DNA from: Bacteroides oleiciplenus YIT 12058 | GTDB taxonomy: Bacteria; Bacteroidota; Bacteroidia; Bacteroidales; Bacteroidaceae | Reading direction: 5' to 3' | NCBI RefSeq assembly: GCF_000315485.1 | Contig: NZ_JH992940.1 | Span: 310,001 to 374,000, forward strand | Length of the DNA: 64,000 bases | Part shown: in pieces, positions 8,890 through 17,318 of the stretch | How positions within the stretch are numbered: position 1 is the stretch's first letter | Layout of the letters: the number at the start of each line of letters is the position of its first letter | The notes under the pieces: generated by a model | Database searches by the model: none | Seen by the model: only the letters and a program-made list of their open reading frames with translations | Told to the model about the DNA's origin: nothing | Position numbers and translations under genes: made by a program

Positions 8890-10038
8890 ATGACTATGCG
8901 AACCAATTATTTGCTGCTATTAACAATTTTGTTGGGGTTGATACCCATGAACAACACACATGCCTCTGACTCTGTATCAAGTGTGTTTCTTTATTCTCCT
9001 TACACAAAAATTTCCGTTTCTCCGGGGACGAGCATTGACTACAAAATTGATTTGATTAACAATTCGGAATCTCCGGTCAATGCCGATTTGGCTGTTACCG
9101 GATTACCATCAAGTTGGAAGCGTGAGATAAAATCGGGTGGTTGGAATGTAAATAAACTGGCTGTATTGCCCAATGAAAAGAAAGATTTCAATCTGAAGTT
9201 GGATGTTCCGCTGAAAATAAACAAGGGCAGTTATAATTTCGTTGTCTCTGCTGGAGATTGCCAACTTCCCCTAACGGTCATCGTGGCCCAACAAGGCACT
9301 TATCAGACCGAATTCACTACCGATCAGCCCAATATGCAGGGCAATTCTAAATCAACATTCACCTTCAGTGCCGTATTGAAGAATCAGACTGCCGACCAGC
9401 AATTATATGCTTTGATGGCTAATGCTCCCAGAGGTTGGAACGTCATCTTCAAGCCCAACTACAAGCAGGCTACTTCGGCACAAGTAGAAGCAAATGCTAG
9501 TCAGAACGTATCAATCGATGTCACTCCGCCGGCCAATGTAGAAGCAGGAAATTACAAGATTTCGGTGCGTGCGGTTGCCGGTAATACTTCGGCCGATTTG
9601 GATTTGGAAGTAGTAGTTACGGGAACGTATCAAATGGATCTGACCACTCCACGAGGATTGCTGAGTACCGAAATAACAGCCGGAGATGTAAAGCGTCTGG
9701 AACTGGTGGTAAGGAACACTGGTTCTTCTTTGCTGAAAGATATCCAACTCTCATCGGGTAAGCCTCAGGATTGGGAAGTCTCTTTTGAACCTGCTAAAAT
9801 AGAGATGTTGAAGGCAGGAGAAACTGCTACCGTAACGGCTGTGATGAAAGCTTCGAAGAAAGCTCTGCCGGGTGACTACGTTGCGACAATGGAAGCTAAG
9901 ACCCCTGAAGTGAATGCTACTGCGCAATTCCGTATCGCAGTAAAAACTCCGATGCTGTGGGGATGGGTAGGAATATTAATCATCGTTGTAGCTGTAGGAG
10001 GCGTATACTATCTGTTCCGCAAATATGGAAGGAGGTAA
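8890..10038 (+). CDS. NEW3-domain (Ig-like) membrane-anchored protein
   Basis: The 382-residue product has a signal peptide (about 1-25), several beta-sandwich segments, each with the GNYKISVRA/PGDYVATMEA type of strand typical of NEW3 (NPCBM-associated) domains, and a single C-terminal helix (about 354-374, MLWGWVGILIIVVAVGG) followed by a basic tail. The body should therefore lie in the periplasm, anchored in the inner membrane. It is directly followed by an ABC ATPase and an ABC-2 permease, so it is probably an accessory or substrate-binding part of that transporter. The start could equally be the ATG at 8896. Family confident, function inferred from neighbours only. Confidence 0.85.
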   Translation: MTMRTNYLLLLTILLGLIPMNNTHASDSVSSVFLYSPYTKISVSPGTSIDYKIDLINNSESPVNADLAVTGLPSSWKREIKSGGWNVNKLAVLPNEKKDFNLKLDVPLKINKGSYNFVVSAGDCQLPLTVIVAQQGTYQTEFTTDQPNMQGNSKSTFTFSAVLKNQTADQQLYALMANAPRGWNVIFKPNYKQATSAQVEANASQNVSIDVTPPANVEAGNYKISVRAVAGNTSADLDLEVVVTGTYQMDLTTPRGLLSTEITAGDVKRLELVVRNTGSSLLKDIQLSSGKPQDWEVSFEPAKIEMLKAGETATVTAVMKASKKALPGDYVATMEAKTPEVNATAQFRIAVKTPMLWGWVGILIIVVAVGGVYYLFRKYGRR

Positions 10039-10040
10039 TT

Positions 10041-10790
10041 ATGGGCGAACAAGTGATTGTGCTTACCGATCTGACGAAGAAATACGGTAATTTCACAGCT
10101 GTAGACCATATCAACCTGTCTATTTGTAAAGGAGAAATCTTCGGATTGCTGGGGCCGAACGGTGCAGGCAAGTCGACAACTATCCTGATGATGCTGGGAC
10201 TGACCGAACCGACTTCCGGCAAGGTTGAAATTTGTGGAATTAACTCCACAATGAACCCTATCGAGGTAAAGAGGAAGATCGGTTATCTCCCCGAAGATTT
10301 AGGCTTTTATGACGACATGACCGGACTGGAAAATCTGGTTTATACGGCACTTCTGAATGGCTTTTCAAAAAAAGAAGCAAAAGAAAAGGCAATAGAACTT
10401 CTGAATCGCGTGGGACTTGCTGAACAGATAAATAAAAAGACCGGGAAATATTCCCGGGGTATGAGGCAACGTCTGGGACTGGCGGATGTGCTCATTAAGA
10501 ATCCTGAAATAGTTATTCTGGATGAGCCGACGTCGGGCATCGACCCTACCGGAATTCAAGAATTCATTGAATTAATCCGTAATTTGAGCAGAGTACATTC
10601 TCTCACCGTACTATTTTCCTCTCATAACTTAGACCAAGTGCAGAAGGCTTGTGATCGTGTAGGGGTGTTTAATCATGGGAAATTGCTAGCACAACTCGAT
10701 CTCAGGGAAATGGAAAGTAAGAAAGTAGAGCTTATTGATATTTATAATAACTATGTAAAGGAAGGAGGCGAGAAACATGAACAAAGCTGA
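10041..10790 (+). CDS. ABC transporter ATP-binding protein
   Basis: The product has 249 residues with Walker A GPNGAGKST (38-46), signature YSRGMRQRLGLA, Walker B IVILDEPTSG and an H-loop SSHN. A longer reading starting at 9957 would run through the end of the NEW3 gene; the ATG at 10041 has a GGAGG site 9 bp upstream and is only 2 bp after the previous stop, so it is the true start. It pairs with the ABC-2 permease that overlaps its end. This ATPase-plus-ABC-2 set resembles drug, lipid or polymer exporters such as the Ytr/Nos type; direction and substrate are not evident from the sequence. Confidence 0.94.
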   Translation: MGEQVIVLTDLTKKYGNFTAVDHINLSICKGEIFGLLGPNGAGKSTTILMMLGLTEPTSGKVEICGINSTMNPIEVKRKIGYLPEDLGFYDDMTGLENLVYTALLNGFSKKEAKEKAIELLNRVGLAEQINKKTGKYSRGMRQRLGLADVLIKNPEIVILDEPTSGIDPTGIQEFIELIRNLSRVHSLTVLFSSHNLDQVQKACDRVGVFNHGKLLAQLDLREMESKKVELIDIYNNYVKEGGEKHEQS

Positions 10791-11733
10791 ACAACCTTTC
10801 TGGGTGATAGTCAATAAAGAGATAAGAGATCACGTCCGCAGTTGGCGGTTTATTATTCTACTTGTCATCATTACCCTTACTTGTATGGGAGCATTGTACA
10901 CGTCGCTTACCAGCATGCGTGAGGCTATCAAATCCGGTAACGCAGAAGATGCATTTTTCTTTCTGAAGTTATTTACTGTATCGGATGGCACTCTCCCCTC
11001 TTTTGTGTTGTTTATCAATTTTTTAGGTCCGTTACTGGGCATCGCATTAGGTTTTGACGCCATGAATTCGGAACAGAATAAGGGAACATTATGCCGTATA
11101 CTGTCACAGCCTATTCATCGTGATTGTATGATAAATGCCAAATTTCTGGCAGCATTGATTGTAATAGCTATTATGTTGTTCGTGCTGGGATTTCTGGTAA
11201 TGGGTGCCGGGCTGGTTGCTATCGGTATCCCACCTACCCCGGAAGAATTTGGACGTATTGTCTTCTTTCTTATCCTAAGTATCTTTTATGTGGGACTTTG
11301 GCTGAATATGGCGATATTGTTCTCGCTTTGTTTCCGTCAGACGGCAACTTCAGCTTTAGCTTCAGTGGCAATATGGTTGTTCTTTAGTGTATTCTATACG
11401 ATGATTGTCAATTGGATTGCCAGGATGCTTATACCTTCGGAGGTGATGAATCCTTATTATGCTATCGGTTATCAGAAAATAGTTTGGGGAATAATGTCGT
11501 TTAATCCTTGCGAATTATTCAATCAGGCAACTTCTGTATTGCTGATGCCGTCTGTCCGGAGCCTTGGGCCGCTGATGATGGAGCAAGTGCAGGGAGCAAT
11601 ACCCAGCCCTCTCCCGTTGGGACAGAGTTTGCTAGTGATATGGCCGCAACTGACAGGACTGATTGCAGTCACAATTCTCTGTTTCGCGCTTTCCTATGTT
11701 ATGTTTATGCGACGGGAAATTCGTCCGAGATAA
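10777..11733 (+). CDS. ABC-2 type transporter permease
   Basis: This 318-residue membrane protein has a helix near 23-43, an extracytoplasmic segment, and five further helices (about 68-90, 120-148, 164-186, 190-215, 282-305). The pattern, with a cytoplasmic start ending in RDHVRSWRF, fits ABC-2 family permeases with six helices. Its start overlaps the ATPase gene by 14 bp and has a GGAGG site inside that gene, so the two are translationally coupled. The transcript ends at the hairpin at 11757-11788. Substrate unknown. Confidence 0.9.
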   Translation: MNKAEQPFWVIVNKEIRDHVRSWRFIILLVIITLTCMGALYTSLTSMREAIKSGNAEDAFFFLKLFTVSDGTLPSFVLFINFLGPLLGIALGFDAMNSEQNKGTLCRILSQPIHRDCMINAKFLAALIVIAIMLFVLGFLVMGAGLVAIGIPPTPEEFGRIVFFLILSIFYVGLWLNMAILFSLCFRQTATSALASVAIWLFFSVFYTMIVNWIARMLIPSEVMNPYYAIGYQKIVWGIMSFNPCELFNQATSVLLMPSVRSLGPLMMEQVQGAIPSPLPLGQSLLVIWPQLTGLIAVTILCFALSYVMFMRREIRPR

Positions 11734-11756
11734 CTGTTGGTGAGATAAAATAAAAA

Positions 11757-11788
11757 AATGCCTGGTGATATTTAAATCGCCAGGCATT
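11757..11788. terminator. Bidirectional intrinsic terminator
   Basis: AATGCCTGGTGAT (11757-11769) pairs with ATCGCCAGGCATT (11776-11788) with one G-U, flanked by a run of A on the left. It separates the convergent ABC operon and the small lipoprotein gene and can serve both. Confidence 0.8.
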
Positions 11789-11805
11789 ATTATAAGTGGT
11801 TTATG

Positions 11806-12165
11806 CTATTTCTGTCTCACATATTCCAGTGTGTATCCGTAATTGGAACTCAATACCAGAGAGTCTGCCGTCAGTTTATCAATCTTCAGCGTATCCACCC
11901 CTTCAATTTCAATTCCATTGCCAATACTTTTTACAGTCAGATAAAGGTTATCACCTTGTTGATCCCATTCTTTGTATACCAATGTATGCATATTGATGGA
12001 AGATGCTTCACCGTTGTCTTCTAATTTAATGCCTTGCATTTCTCCGGGTTGTCCTTCAATAGGCATTACCCAAGAACCTACCACTGTGACAGGAGCCTTT
12101 GTTCCTCCGCCACAAGCGGCAAATATGACTGCCATAACAGCCATGCTGAAAATTTGTTTTTTCAT
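11806..12165 (-). CDS. Small lipocalin-like lipoprotein
   Basis: The 119-residue product has a lipoprotein signal peptide with lipobox FAAC (Cys18), a flexible GGGTKAP linker, then a short all-beta domain beginning VVGSWVMPIEG and ending YTLEYVRQK. The opening G-x-W and short alternating strands resemble lipocalin-like lipoproteins common in Bacteroides. It is a single-gene unit, convergent with the ABC operon and sharing its terminator. Nothing in the sequence suggests a ligand. Confidence 0.8.
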   Translation of the reverse strand: MKKQIFSMAVMAVIFAACGGGTKAPVTVVGSWVMPIEGQPGEMQGIKLEDNGEASSINMHTLVYKEWDQQGDNLYLTVKSIGNGIEIEGVDTLKIDKLTADSLVLSSNYGYTLEYVRQK

Positions 12166-12310
12166 GATGTCTTTTATTTTATAGTGTAACGTTGAGATGT
12201 ACTAATTGTTTGCGGGGATAAAGTTAAACGAAATATATTGTTTTGCCAGATATTATTTCATCTTTTTATCCTATTTAGTATAGGATACCCATTCACAAGT
12301 TGGGGGCATA

Positions 12311-12451
12311 TCAGCTCCATATGAACTCCATACCAACTCCGTATCAAGTCCGTGTCTGCTCCGTAGTATCTCCGTACTCTATAGATACGGACCTCATACG
12401 GAGTTGCTACGGAGCAGACACGGACTTGATACGGAGTTGGTACGGAACAAC
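12311..12451. repeat. Inverted array of 11-bp units (TCCGTA / TACGGA) with 39-bp arms
   Basis: Six units with period 11 and core TCCRTR run from about 12314, then six units of the reverse complement (core TACGGA) also with period 11 from 12386 to 12451. The two halves form arms of 39 bp, 12328-12366 and 12407-12445, complementary at 38 of 39 positions around a 40-nt loop. It lies in the 417-bp gap between the lipoprotein gene and tRNA-Pro, outside any convincing gene. A smaller hairpin (TATCCTA/TAGGATA, 12267-12287) precedes it. Function unknown. Confidence 0.9.
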
Positions 12452-12529
12452 CATGAGTAGCACTATTGTTTTACAGGCTTTTAGAACTTATGGAAAATAT
12501 TTTTTTCTAAAAAACTTCATATTTCTTTG

Positions 12530-12556
12530 TTTGTTACCAAATTATTTCTACCTTTG
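12530..12556 (+). promoter_or_regulatory. Promoter for tRNA-Pro (TTTG-N15..19-TACCTTTG)
   Basis: TACCTTTG at 12549-12556 is preceded by TTTG at 12526-12529 (19 bp spacing) and again at 12530-12533. It lies 26 bp upstream of the tRNA and fits the Bacteroides -33/-7 promoter well. Confidence 0.75.
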
Positions 12557-12582
12557 CACTCGCTTTTAAGAAATAAGGCATT

Positions 12583-12657
12583 CGGGGTGTAGCGCAGTCC
12601 GGTTAGCGCACCTGCTTTGGGAGCAGGGGGTCGTGGGTTCGAATCCCGCTACCCCGA
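12583..12657 (+). tRNA. tRNA-Pro (anticodon TGG)
   Basis: A full cloverleaf can be drawn: acceptor CGGGGTG with TACCCCG, D arm, anticodon stem CCTGC/GCAGG with loop TTTGGGA (anticodon TGG at 12618-12620), and a T arm containing GGTTCGAATCC. The CCA end is not encoded. The tRNA stands alone between its own promoter and a hairpin terminator. Confidence 0.97.
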
Positions 12658-12661
12658 CGAA

Positions 12662-12700
12662 GGAAAGGTTTGACTAGGAATAGTTGAACCTTTTTTTTTT
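12662..12700 (+). terminator. Intrinsic terminator of tRNA-Pro
   Basis: AAAGGTT and its complement AACCTTT flank a short central part with a second complementary pair, and a run of ten T follows. It lies immediately downstream of the tRNA. Confidence 0.75.
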
Positions 12701-12735
12701 ATGTAATAACCGTCCTTCGTATAATACTTTTAGCA

Positions 12736-12813
12736 ATGAATAAATTATCAATAATGAAGAAGGTTGATTTTCATACCCATATTCTTAAGAAAGAAATGTC
12801 TATAAGTGTATGA
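12736..12813 (+). other. Short open frame resembling the start of a metal-dependent hydrolase (possible gene remnant)
   Basis: A 25-codon frame contains MKKVDFHTHIL, which looks like the opening strand and metal-binding H-x-H of amidohydrolase or PHP-type enzymes, then ends after a further nine codons. It may be the relic of a lost gene or chance. No ribosome site or continuation in another frame was recognised. Confidence 0.25.
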
Positions 12814-12829
12814 TAGGCTGATTAATAAT

Positions 12830-13537
12830 CTACATTTTCAAATAAAAATCTTTTGTTAATGCAATATATTCAGGGGTGAATTGATTGTGCTCCACTTCAA
12901 TGCATAACATTTCTTCTACGCATTCTTTTTCTTGAAGGCTGAATGAGATAAGTACTCTCCGGCATGGTTTTCCGGGTTTAGTAAAAACCCGAAGACGCCG
13001 GGAAGGGTATAGCTTGTATTTCCAAGCCGTGTCAATCACTAGTTTCTCTACTTCAGCAGGAATAATGATGCATGCCCTCCCCTGTTCGCAAAGTAGTTGA
13101 GCCGAACGCTGAAAAAGCAATTCGTAGTTCAACTCGCAGGTGTGTCGTGCCATATTTCGCTGTTTGTCAGGACAATTTAAAGCATCAACAAAATAAGGAG
13201 GGTTAGAAACGATCAGATTATATTTGTTTTTTGTTTGAAATAAACGGAAATCATTACAGATAACATCTATTCTGTCTGCCCACGGCGAGCGTATCGCGTT
13301 TAGTTTTGCTTGGGTGCTCGCAGTTGCATCTATCTCTATGGCTGTGATTTGCGCCTGCGGATTCCGTTGAGCTAACATTAAAGCTATCAATCCAGTACCA
13401 GTCCCTACGTCAAGGATCTGAAAGATATTTTCTGCTGCTGCCCAAGCGCCCAGAAGTACTCCGTCTGTGCCTACTTTCATGGCACACTTATCATGCCATA
13501 TGGTAAATTGTTTGAACTGAAAATAAGGATTCGACAT
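12830..13537 (-). CDS. trmN6: tRNA1(Val) A37 N6-methyltransferase (TrmN6/YfiC family)
   Basis: The 235-residue protein has SAM-binding motif I DVGTGTGLIA (43-52), acidic motif II near EIDATA (68-73) and the NPPY motif (112-115) of N6-adenine methyltransferases. Its opening FQFKQFTIWHDKCAMKVGTDG matches the YfiC/TrmN6 family, which methylates A37 of tRNA1(Val). Length is close to the family norm (about 245). It is a single gene divergent from lon. A -7 box TATTTTTG with TTTG 22 bp away lies just upstream. Sub-family assignment is likely but rests on pattern. Confidence 0.87.
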   Translation of the reverse strand: MSNPYFQFKQFTIWHDKCAMKVGTDGVLLGAWAAAENIFQILDVGTGTGLIALMLAQRNPQAQITAIEIDATASTQAKLNAIRSPWADRIDVICNDFRLFQTKNKYNLIVSNPPYFVDALNCPDKQRNMARHTCELNYELLFQRSAQLLCEQGRACIIIPAEVEKLVIDTAWKYKLYPSRRLRVFTKPGKPCRRVLISFSLQEKECVEEMLCIEVEHNQFTPEYIALTKDFYLKM

Positions 13538-13560
13538 AGTCTATGCTTGTTAATTGAGGG

Positions 13561-13594
13561 CAAAAATAAGTAAAGTCGAGAATATTATGACAAA
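13561..13594 (-). promoter_or_regulatory. Promoter for trmN6-like gene
   Basis: On the minus strand TATTTTTG (13561-13568) is preceded by TTTG (13591-13594) at 22 bp. It lies 24 bp before the start codon at 13537. Confidence 0.55.
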
Positions 13595-13652
13595 TTTGGC
13601 ACTGTTTTTGTCTTTTTATATAAAAGGTGCTTTATATTAATGAAGAATAGAT

Positions 13653-13660
13653 TAACTTTG
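13653..13660 (+). promoter_or_regulatory. -7 box (TAACTTTG) for lon
   Basis: TAACTTTG matches TAnnTTTG 50 bp before the lon start; a TTTA sits about 18 bp upstream. I saw no clear CIRCE-type heat-shock operator in the leader. Confidence 0.5.
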
Positions 13661-13710
13661 CAGGCGCTTTATGAGCCCTGTCAGTATGACATAAACTTAA
13701 AAAGAAAGAA

Positions 13711-16191
13711 ATGAAGAAAAGACTTTACCTAGGAGATACGGAGGAGAGAGAAGGAAATGCTTTCTCAGTGATTGCTGATTTTGAGGGGAATGAAGAACAA
13801 TTGATGGATATTGAGGTTGATGAAATCCTACCTATATTGCCTTTGCGGAATATGGTTTTATTTCCGGGCGTGTTTATGCCAGTATCTGTTGGAAGAAAAA
13901 CTTCCATGAAATTGGTGCGTGAAGCAGAGAAGAAAAGTGTATATATAGGTGTGGTCTGCCAGAAGCTGGCAGACACGGAAGTCCCTTTAATGGAGGATTT
14001 GCATACCATTGGTACGGTAGGTAAGATTATACGTATCCTGGAAATGCCTGACCAGACGACGACTGTCATTTTGCAAGGCGTCAAACGCATGGAGCTAAAA
14101 GAGATCGTTGACACGGTTCCCTACCTGAAAGGACGAGTAAAAGCATTGGAAGAAGATATTCCGGACAAAAGTGACAAAGAATTCCACGCATTGGTGGAAG
14201 CTAGCAAGGATTTGACTATTCGGTTTATCAAGTCATCCGATATGTTCCAGCAAGACTCTGCATTTGCCATCAAGAACATTACTAATCCGATGTTTCTGAT
14301 AGATTTCATCTGTACCAATCTTCCATTGAAGAAAGATGAAAAGGTTGAATTGCTACGTATTGATTCATTGCGGGCACGTACTTATCGCCTATTGGAAATA
14401 CTAAACCGGGAAGTGCAGCTTGCCGAAATCAAGGAATCCATACAGATGCGTGCACGGGAGGATATAGATCAGCAGCAACGCGAATACTTTCTGCAACAAC
14501 AGATTAAAACCATTCAGGATGAATTGGGTGGCGGTGGTCAGGAGCAGGAAATAGAAGAAATGCGTCGCAAGGCTGCCTCTATCAAATGGAGTGCGGAAGT
14601 GAGGGAAATTTTCATTAAGGAACTGGATAAACTGGAACGTACTCATCCGCAATCTCCCGATTACAGCGTGCAACTTAATTATCTGCAAACAATGCTCAGT
14701 TTGCCGTGGGGAGTATATACCACGGATAATCTGAATCTGACAAATGCGGAAAAGACCTTGAATAAAGACCATTACGGTCTGGAAAAGGTGAAAGAACGTA
14801 TCTTGGAACACTTGGCGGTTTTGAAGTTGAAAGGTGATATGAAGTCGCCTATTATCTGTTTGTATGGCCCTCCGGGAGTGGGTAAAACTTCTTTGGGACG
14901 TTCGATTGCTGCTGCGCTGAAGCGCAAATATATACGTATGTCGTTGGGTGGCGTGCATGATGAAGCGGAAATCCGTGGACACCGTAAAACGTATATCGGA
15001 GCAATGCCGGGACGCATTATCAAGAGCCTGATTAAAGCTGGTTCTTCTAATCCGGTGTTTATTCTGGATGAGATAGATAAGGTGAGTTCCGACCGTCAGG
15101 GAGATCCTTCTTCTGCCCTGCTCGAGGTGCTTGATCCGGAGCAGAATACGACATTCCATGATAACTTCTTGGATGTGGACTATGATTTGTCGAGGGTGAT
15201 GTTCATCGCTACGGCGAATAATCTGAACACCATTCCCGGCCCATTGCTCGACCGTATGGAGTTGATCGAAGTAAGTGGTTATATCACTGAAGAAAAAATA
15301 GAAATTGCCCGCCGCCATCTGGTTCCGAAAGAACTGGAAGCTAACGGTATGAAGAAAAACGATATTAAGATACCGAAAAGTACACTGGAAGCTATTATCG
15401 AGTCATATACCCGTGAGAGCGGTGTGCGCGAATTGGAGAAAAAAATCGGTAAGGTGCTGCGTAAATCGGCTCGTCAGTATGCTACGGACGGTTATTTTGC
15501 AAAACAGGAAATCAAACCGGCAGATTTGTATGAATTCCTTGGTGCACCGGAGTATACCCGTGATAAATATCAAGGTAATGAATACGCCGGCGTGGTTACC
15601 GGACTGGCATGGACTGCCGTAGGTGGAGAGATCCTGTTCGTAGAAACCAGTTTGAGTCGTGGAAAAGGCGGACGTCTGACACTGACCGGAAATCTGGGTG
15701 ATGTGATGAAAGAATCTGCCATGTTGGCTTTGGAATACATCAAAGCGCATGCTTCTTTGTTGAGTTTGGATGAAGATATCTTTGATAACTGGAATATCCA
15801 TGTGCATGTACCCGAAGGTGCCATACCTAAAGATGGACCGTCGGCAGGTATCACCATGGCTACTTCCCTTGCTTCTGCCCTTACCCAGCGTAAGGTGAAG
15901 GCTAACCTTGCTATGACAGGTGAGATTACACTCCGTGGCAAGGTACTTCCTGTAGGAGGCATCAAAGAGAAAATTCTGGCAGCCAAACGTGCTGGTATCA
16001 AAGATATCATCCTGAGTGAGGAGAATCGTAAAAATATTGATGAGATACAGGAGCTCTACCTCAAAGGATTGACTTTCCACTATGTGAAAGATGTGAAAGA
16101 GGTGTTTGCTATTGCGCTGACCAATGAAAAGGTAGCCGATGCCATTGACCTGTCCGCAAAGAAAGATAAGACAGAAAAAAAAGTAGAATGA
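13711..16191 (+). CDS. lon: ATP-dependent protease Lon (La)
   Basis: The 826-residue protein has an N-terminal LON substrate-binding domain (about 40-240, starting [15 protein letters not shown]), a coiled segment, the AAA+ domain with Walker [10 protein letters not shown] (near 390) and Walker [11 protein letters not shown], and a C-terminal protease domain with catalytic Ser711 (DGPSAG) and Lys754 (GGIKEK), spaced 43 as in E. coli Lon. It degrades misfolded and regulatory proteins in the cytoplasm. The charged N-terminal extension of about 40 residues and Lys-rich tail are typical of Bacteroidetes Lon. The tgt gene begins within its stop codon (4-bp overlap). Confidence 0.98.
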   Translation: MKKRLYLGDTEEREGNAFSVIADFEGNEEQLMDIEVDEILPILPLRNMVLFPGVFMPVSVGRKTSMKLVREAEKKSVYIGVVCQKLADTEVPLMEDLHTIGTVGKIIRILEMPDQTTTVILQGVKRMELKEIVDTVPYLKGRVKALEEDIPDKSDKEFHALVEASKDLTIRFIKSSDMFQQDSAFAIKNITNPMFLIDFICTNLPLKKDEKVELLRIDSLRARTYRLLEILNREVQLAEIKESIQMRAREDIDQQQREYFLQQQIKTIQDELGGGGQEQEIEEMRRKAASIKWSAEVREIFIKELDKLERTHPQSPDYSVQLNYLQTMLSLPWGVYTTDNLNLTNAEKTLNKDHYGLEKVKERILEHLAVLKLKGDMKSPIICLYGPPGVGKTSLGRSIAAALKRKYIRMSLGGVHDEAEIRGHRKTYIGAMPGRIIKSLIKAGSSNPVFILDEIDKVSSDRQGDPSSALLEVLDPEQNTTFHDNFLDVDYDLSRVMFIATANNLNTIPGPLLDRMELIEVSGYITEEKIEIARRHLVPKELEANGMKKNDIKIPKSTLEAIIESYTRESGVRELEKKIGKVLRKSARQYATDGYFAKQEIKPADLYEFLGAPEYTRDKYQGNEYAGVVTGLAWTAVGGEILFVETSLSRGKGGRLTLTGNLGDVMKESAMLALEYIKAHASLLSLDEDIFDNWNIHVHVPEGAIPKDGPSAGITMATSLASALTQRKVKANLAMTGEITLRGKVLPVGGIKEKILAAKRAGIKDIILSEENRKNIDEIQELYLKGLTFHYVKDVKEVFAIALTNEKVADAIDLSAKKDKTEKKVE

Positions 16192-17318
16192 CATTTGATT
16201 TACAATATACAGACAGTAAAAGTAACGCGCGTGCAGGACTGATTACCACTGACCACGGGCAGATAGAAACACCTATCTTTATGCCGGTAGGTACTGTGGG
16301 AACAGTGAAAGGTGTGCATGTAACTGAATTGAAAGAAGATATCGAGGCGCAGATTATATTAGGCAACACTTATCATCTGTATCTGCGTCCGGGATTGGAT
16401 GTACTGGAAAAAGCCGGAGGACTGCATAAGTTCAACGGCTTTGACCGTCCGATGCTGACGGATAGCGGTGGGTTTCAGGTGTTTTCGTTGTCGGGTATCC
16501 GCAAGCTGCGCGAAGAAGGTGCTGAATTCCGTTCGCATATTGACGGTAGCAAGCATATCTTCACACCTGAAAAGGTGATGGATATTGAACGTACTATTGG
16601 TGCGGATATTATGATGGCATTTGATGAATGTCCTCCAGGTGATTCGGATTATGCATATGCCAAAAAGTCATTAGGACTGACGCATCGTTGGTTGGATCGC
16701 TGTATCCAGCGTTTCAATGAGACGGAGCCGAAGTATGGTTATAGTCAATCCCTCTTCCCTATTGTTCAAGGATGTGTGTATCCTGACCTTCGCAAGCAGT
16801 CGGCAGAGTTCATCGCGTCAAAAGGTGCAGATGGCAATGCAATCGGCGGTTTGGCGGTGGGCGAACCAGTGGATAAAATGTATGAGATGATTGAGCTGGT
16901 GAACGAGATTCTGCCTAAAGACAAACCTCGTTATTTGATGGGTGTAGGTACGCCGGTCAACATTCTGGAAGGTATAGAACGCGGTGTGGATATGTTCGAT
17001 TGCGTGATGCCTACCCGTAATGGACGCAACGGCATGCTGTTCACCAAAGATGGTATCATCAATATGCGCAATAAGAAATGGGAAGCAGACTTCTCTCCTC
17101 TTGAGGCAGATGGAGCTTCTGTTGTGGATACCTTATATACTAAGGCTTATCTGCGTCATCTGTTCCATGCACAAGAATTGCTGGCTATGCAGATTGCTTC
17201 CATTCATAATTTGGCATTTTATCTGTGGCTGGTGGGTGAAGCCCGCAAGCATATCATTGCTGGTGACTTCTCTACGTGGAAACCGATGATGGTGAAACGT
17301 GTATCTACAAGATTATGA
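16188..17318 (+). CDS. tgt: Queuine tRNA-ribosyltransferase (TGT)
   Basis: This 376-residue enzyme exchanges G34 for preQ1 in tRNAs with GUN anticodons. Visible are the substrate pocket DSGGFQVFSL (about 88-97), the DECPPGDSDY loop, GGLAVGE and CVMPTRNGRNG containing the nucleophile Asp region. The C-terminal zinc motif CxCxxC of most bacterial TGTs is not present: the matching segment reads FSPLEADGASVVDTLYTKAY, while the following HLFHAQE histidine is kept. The start codon overlaps the lon stop, and its own stop overlaps the next start, so lon, tgt and the LptF/G-like gene form a translationally coupled unit. Confidence 0.97.
   Translation: MTFDLQYTDSKSNARAGLITTDHGQIETPIFMPVGTVGTVKGVHVTELKEDIEAQIILGNTYHLYLRPGLDVLEKAGGLHKFNGFDRPMLTDSGGFQVFSLSGIRKLREEGAEFRSHIDGSKHIFTPEKVMDIERTIGADIMMAFDECPPGDSDYAYAKKSLGLTHRWLDRCIQRFNETEPKYGYSQSLFPIVQGCVYPDLRKQSAEFIASKGADGNAIGGLAVGEPVDKMYEMIELVNEILPKDKPRYLMGVGTPVNILEGIERGVDMFDCVMPTRNGRNGMLFTKDGIINMRNKKWEADFSPLEADGASVVDTLYTKAYLRHLFHAQELLAMQIASIHNLAFYLWLVGEARKHIIAGDFSTWKPMMVKRVSTRL

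Noticed and set aside
12311..12451. CRISPR array
   Set aside because: The period is only 11 bp, the units face in two directions and there are no spacers or cas genes.
14401..15318. Long open frame on the minus strand inside lon
   Set aside because: It mirrors the lon coding strand, has no family features or start site, and the lon product is complete.
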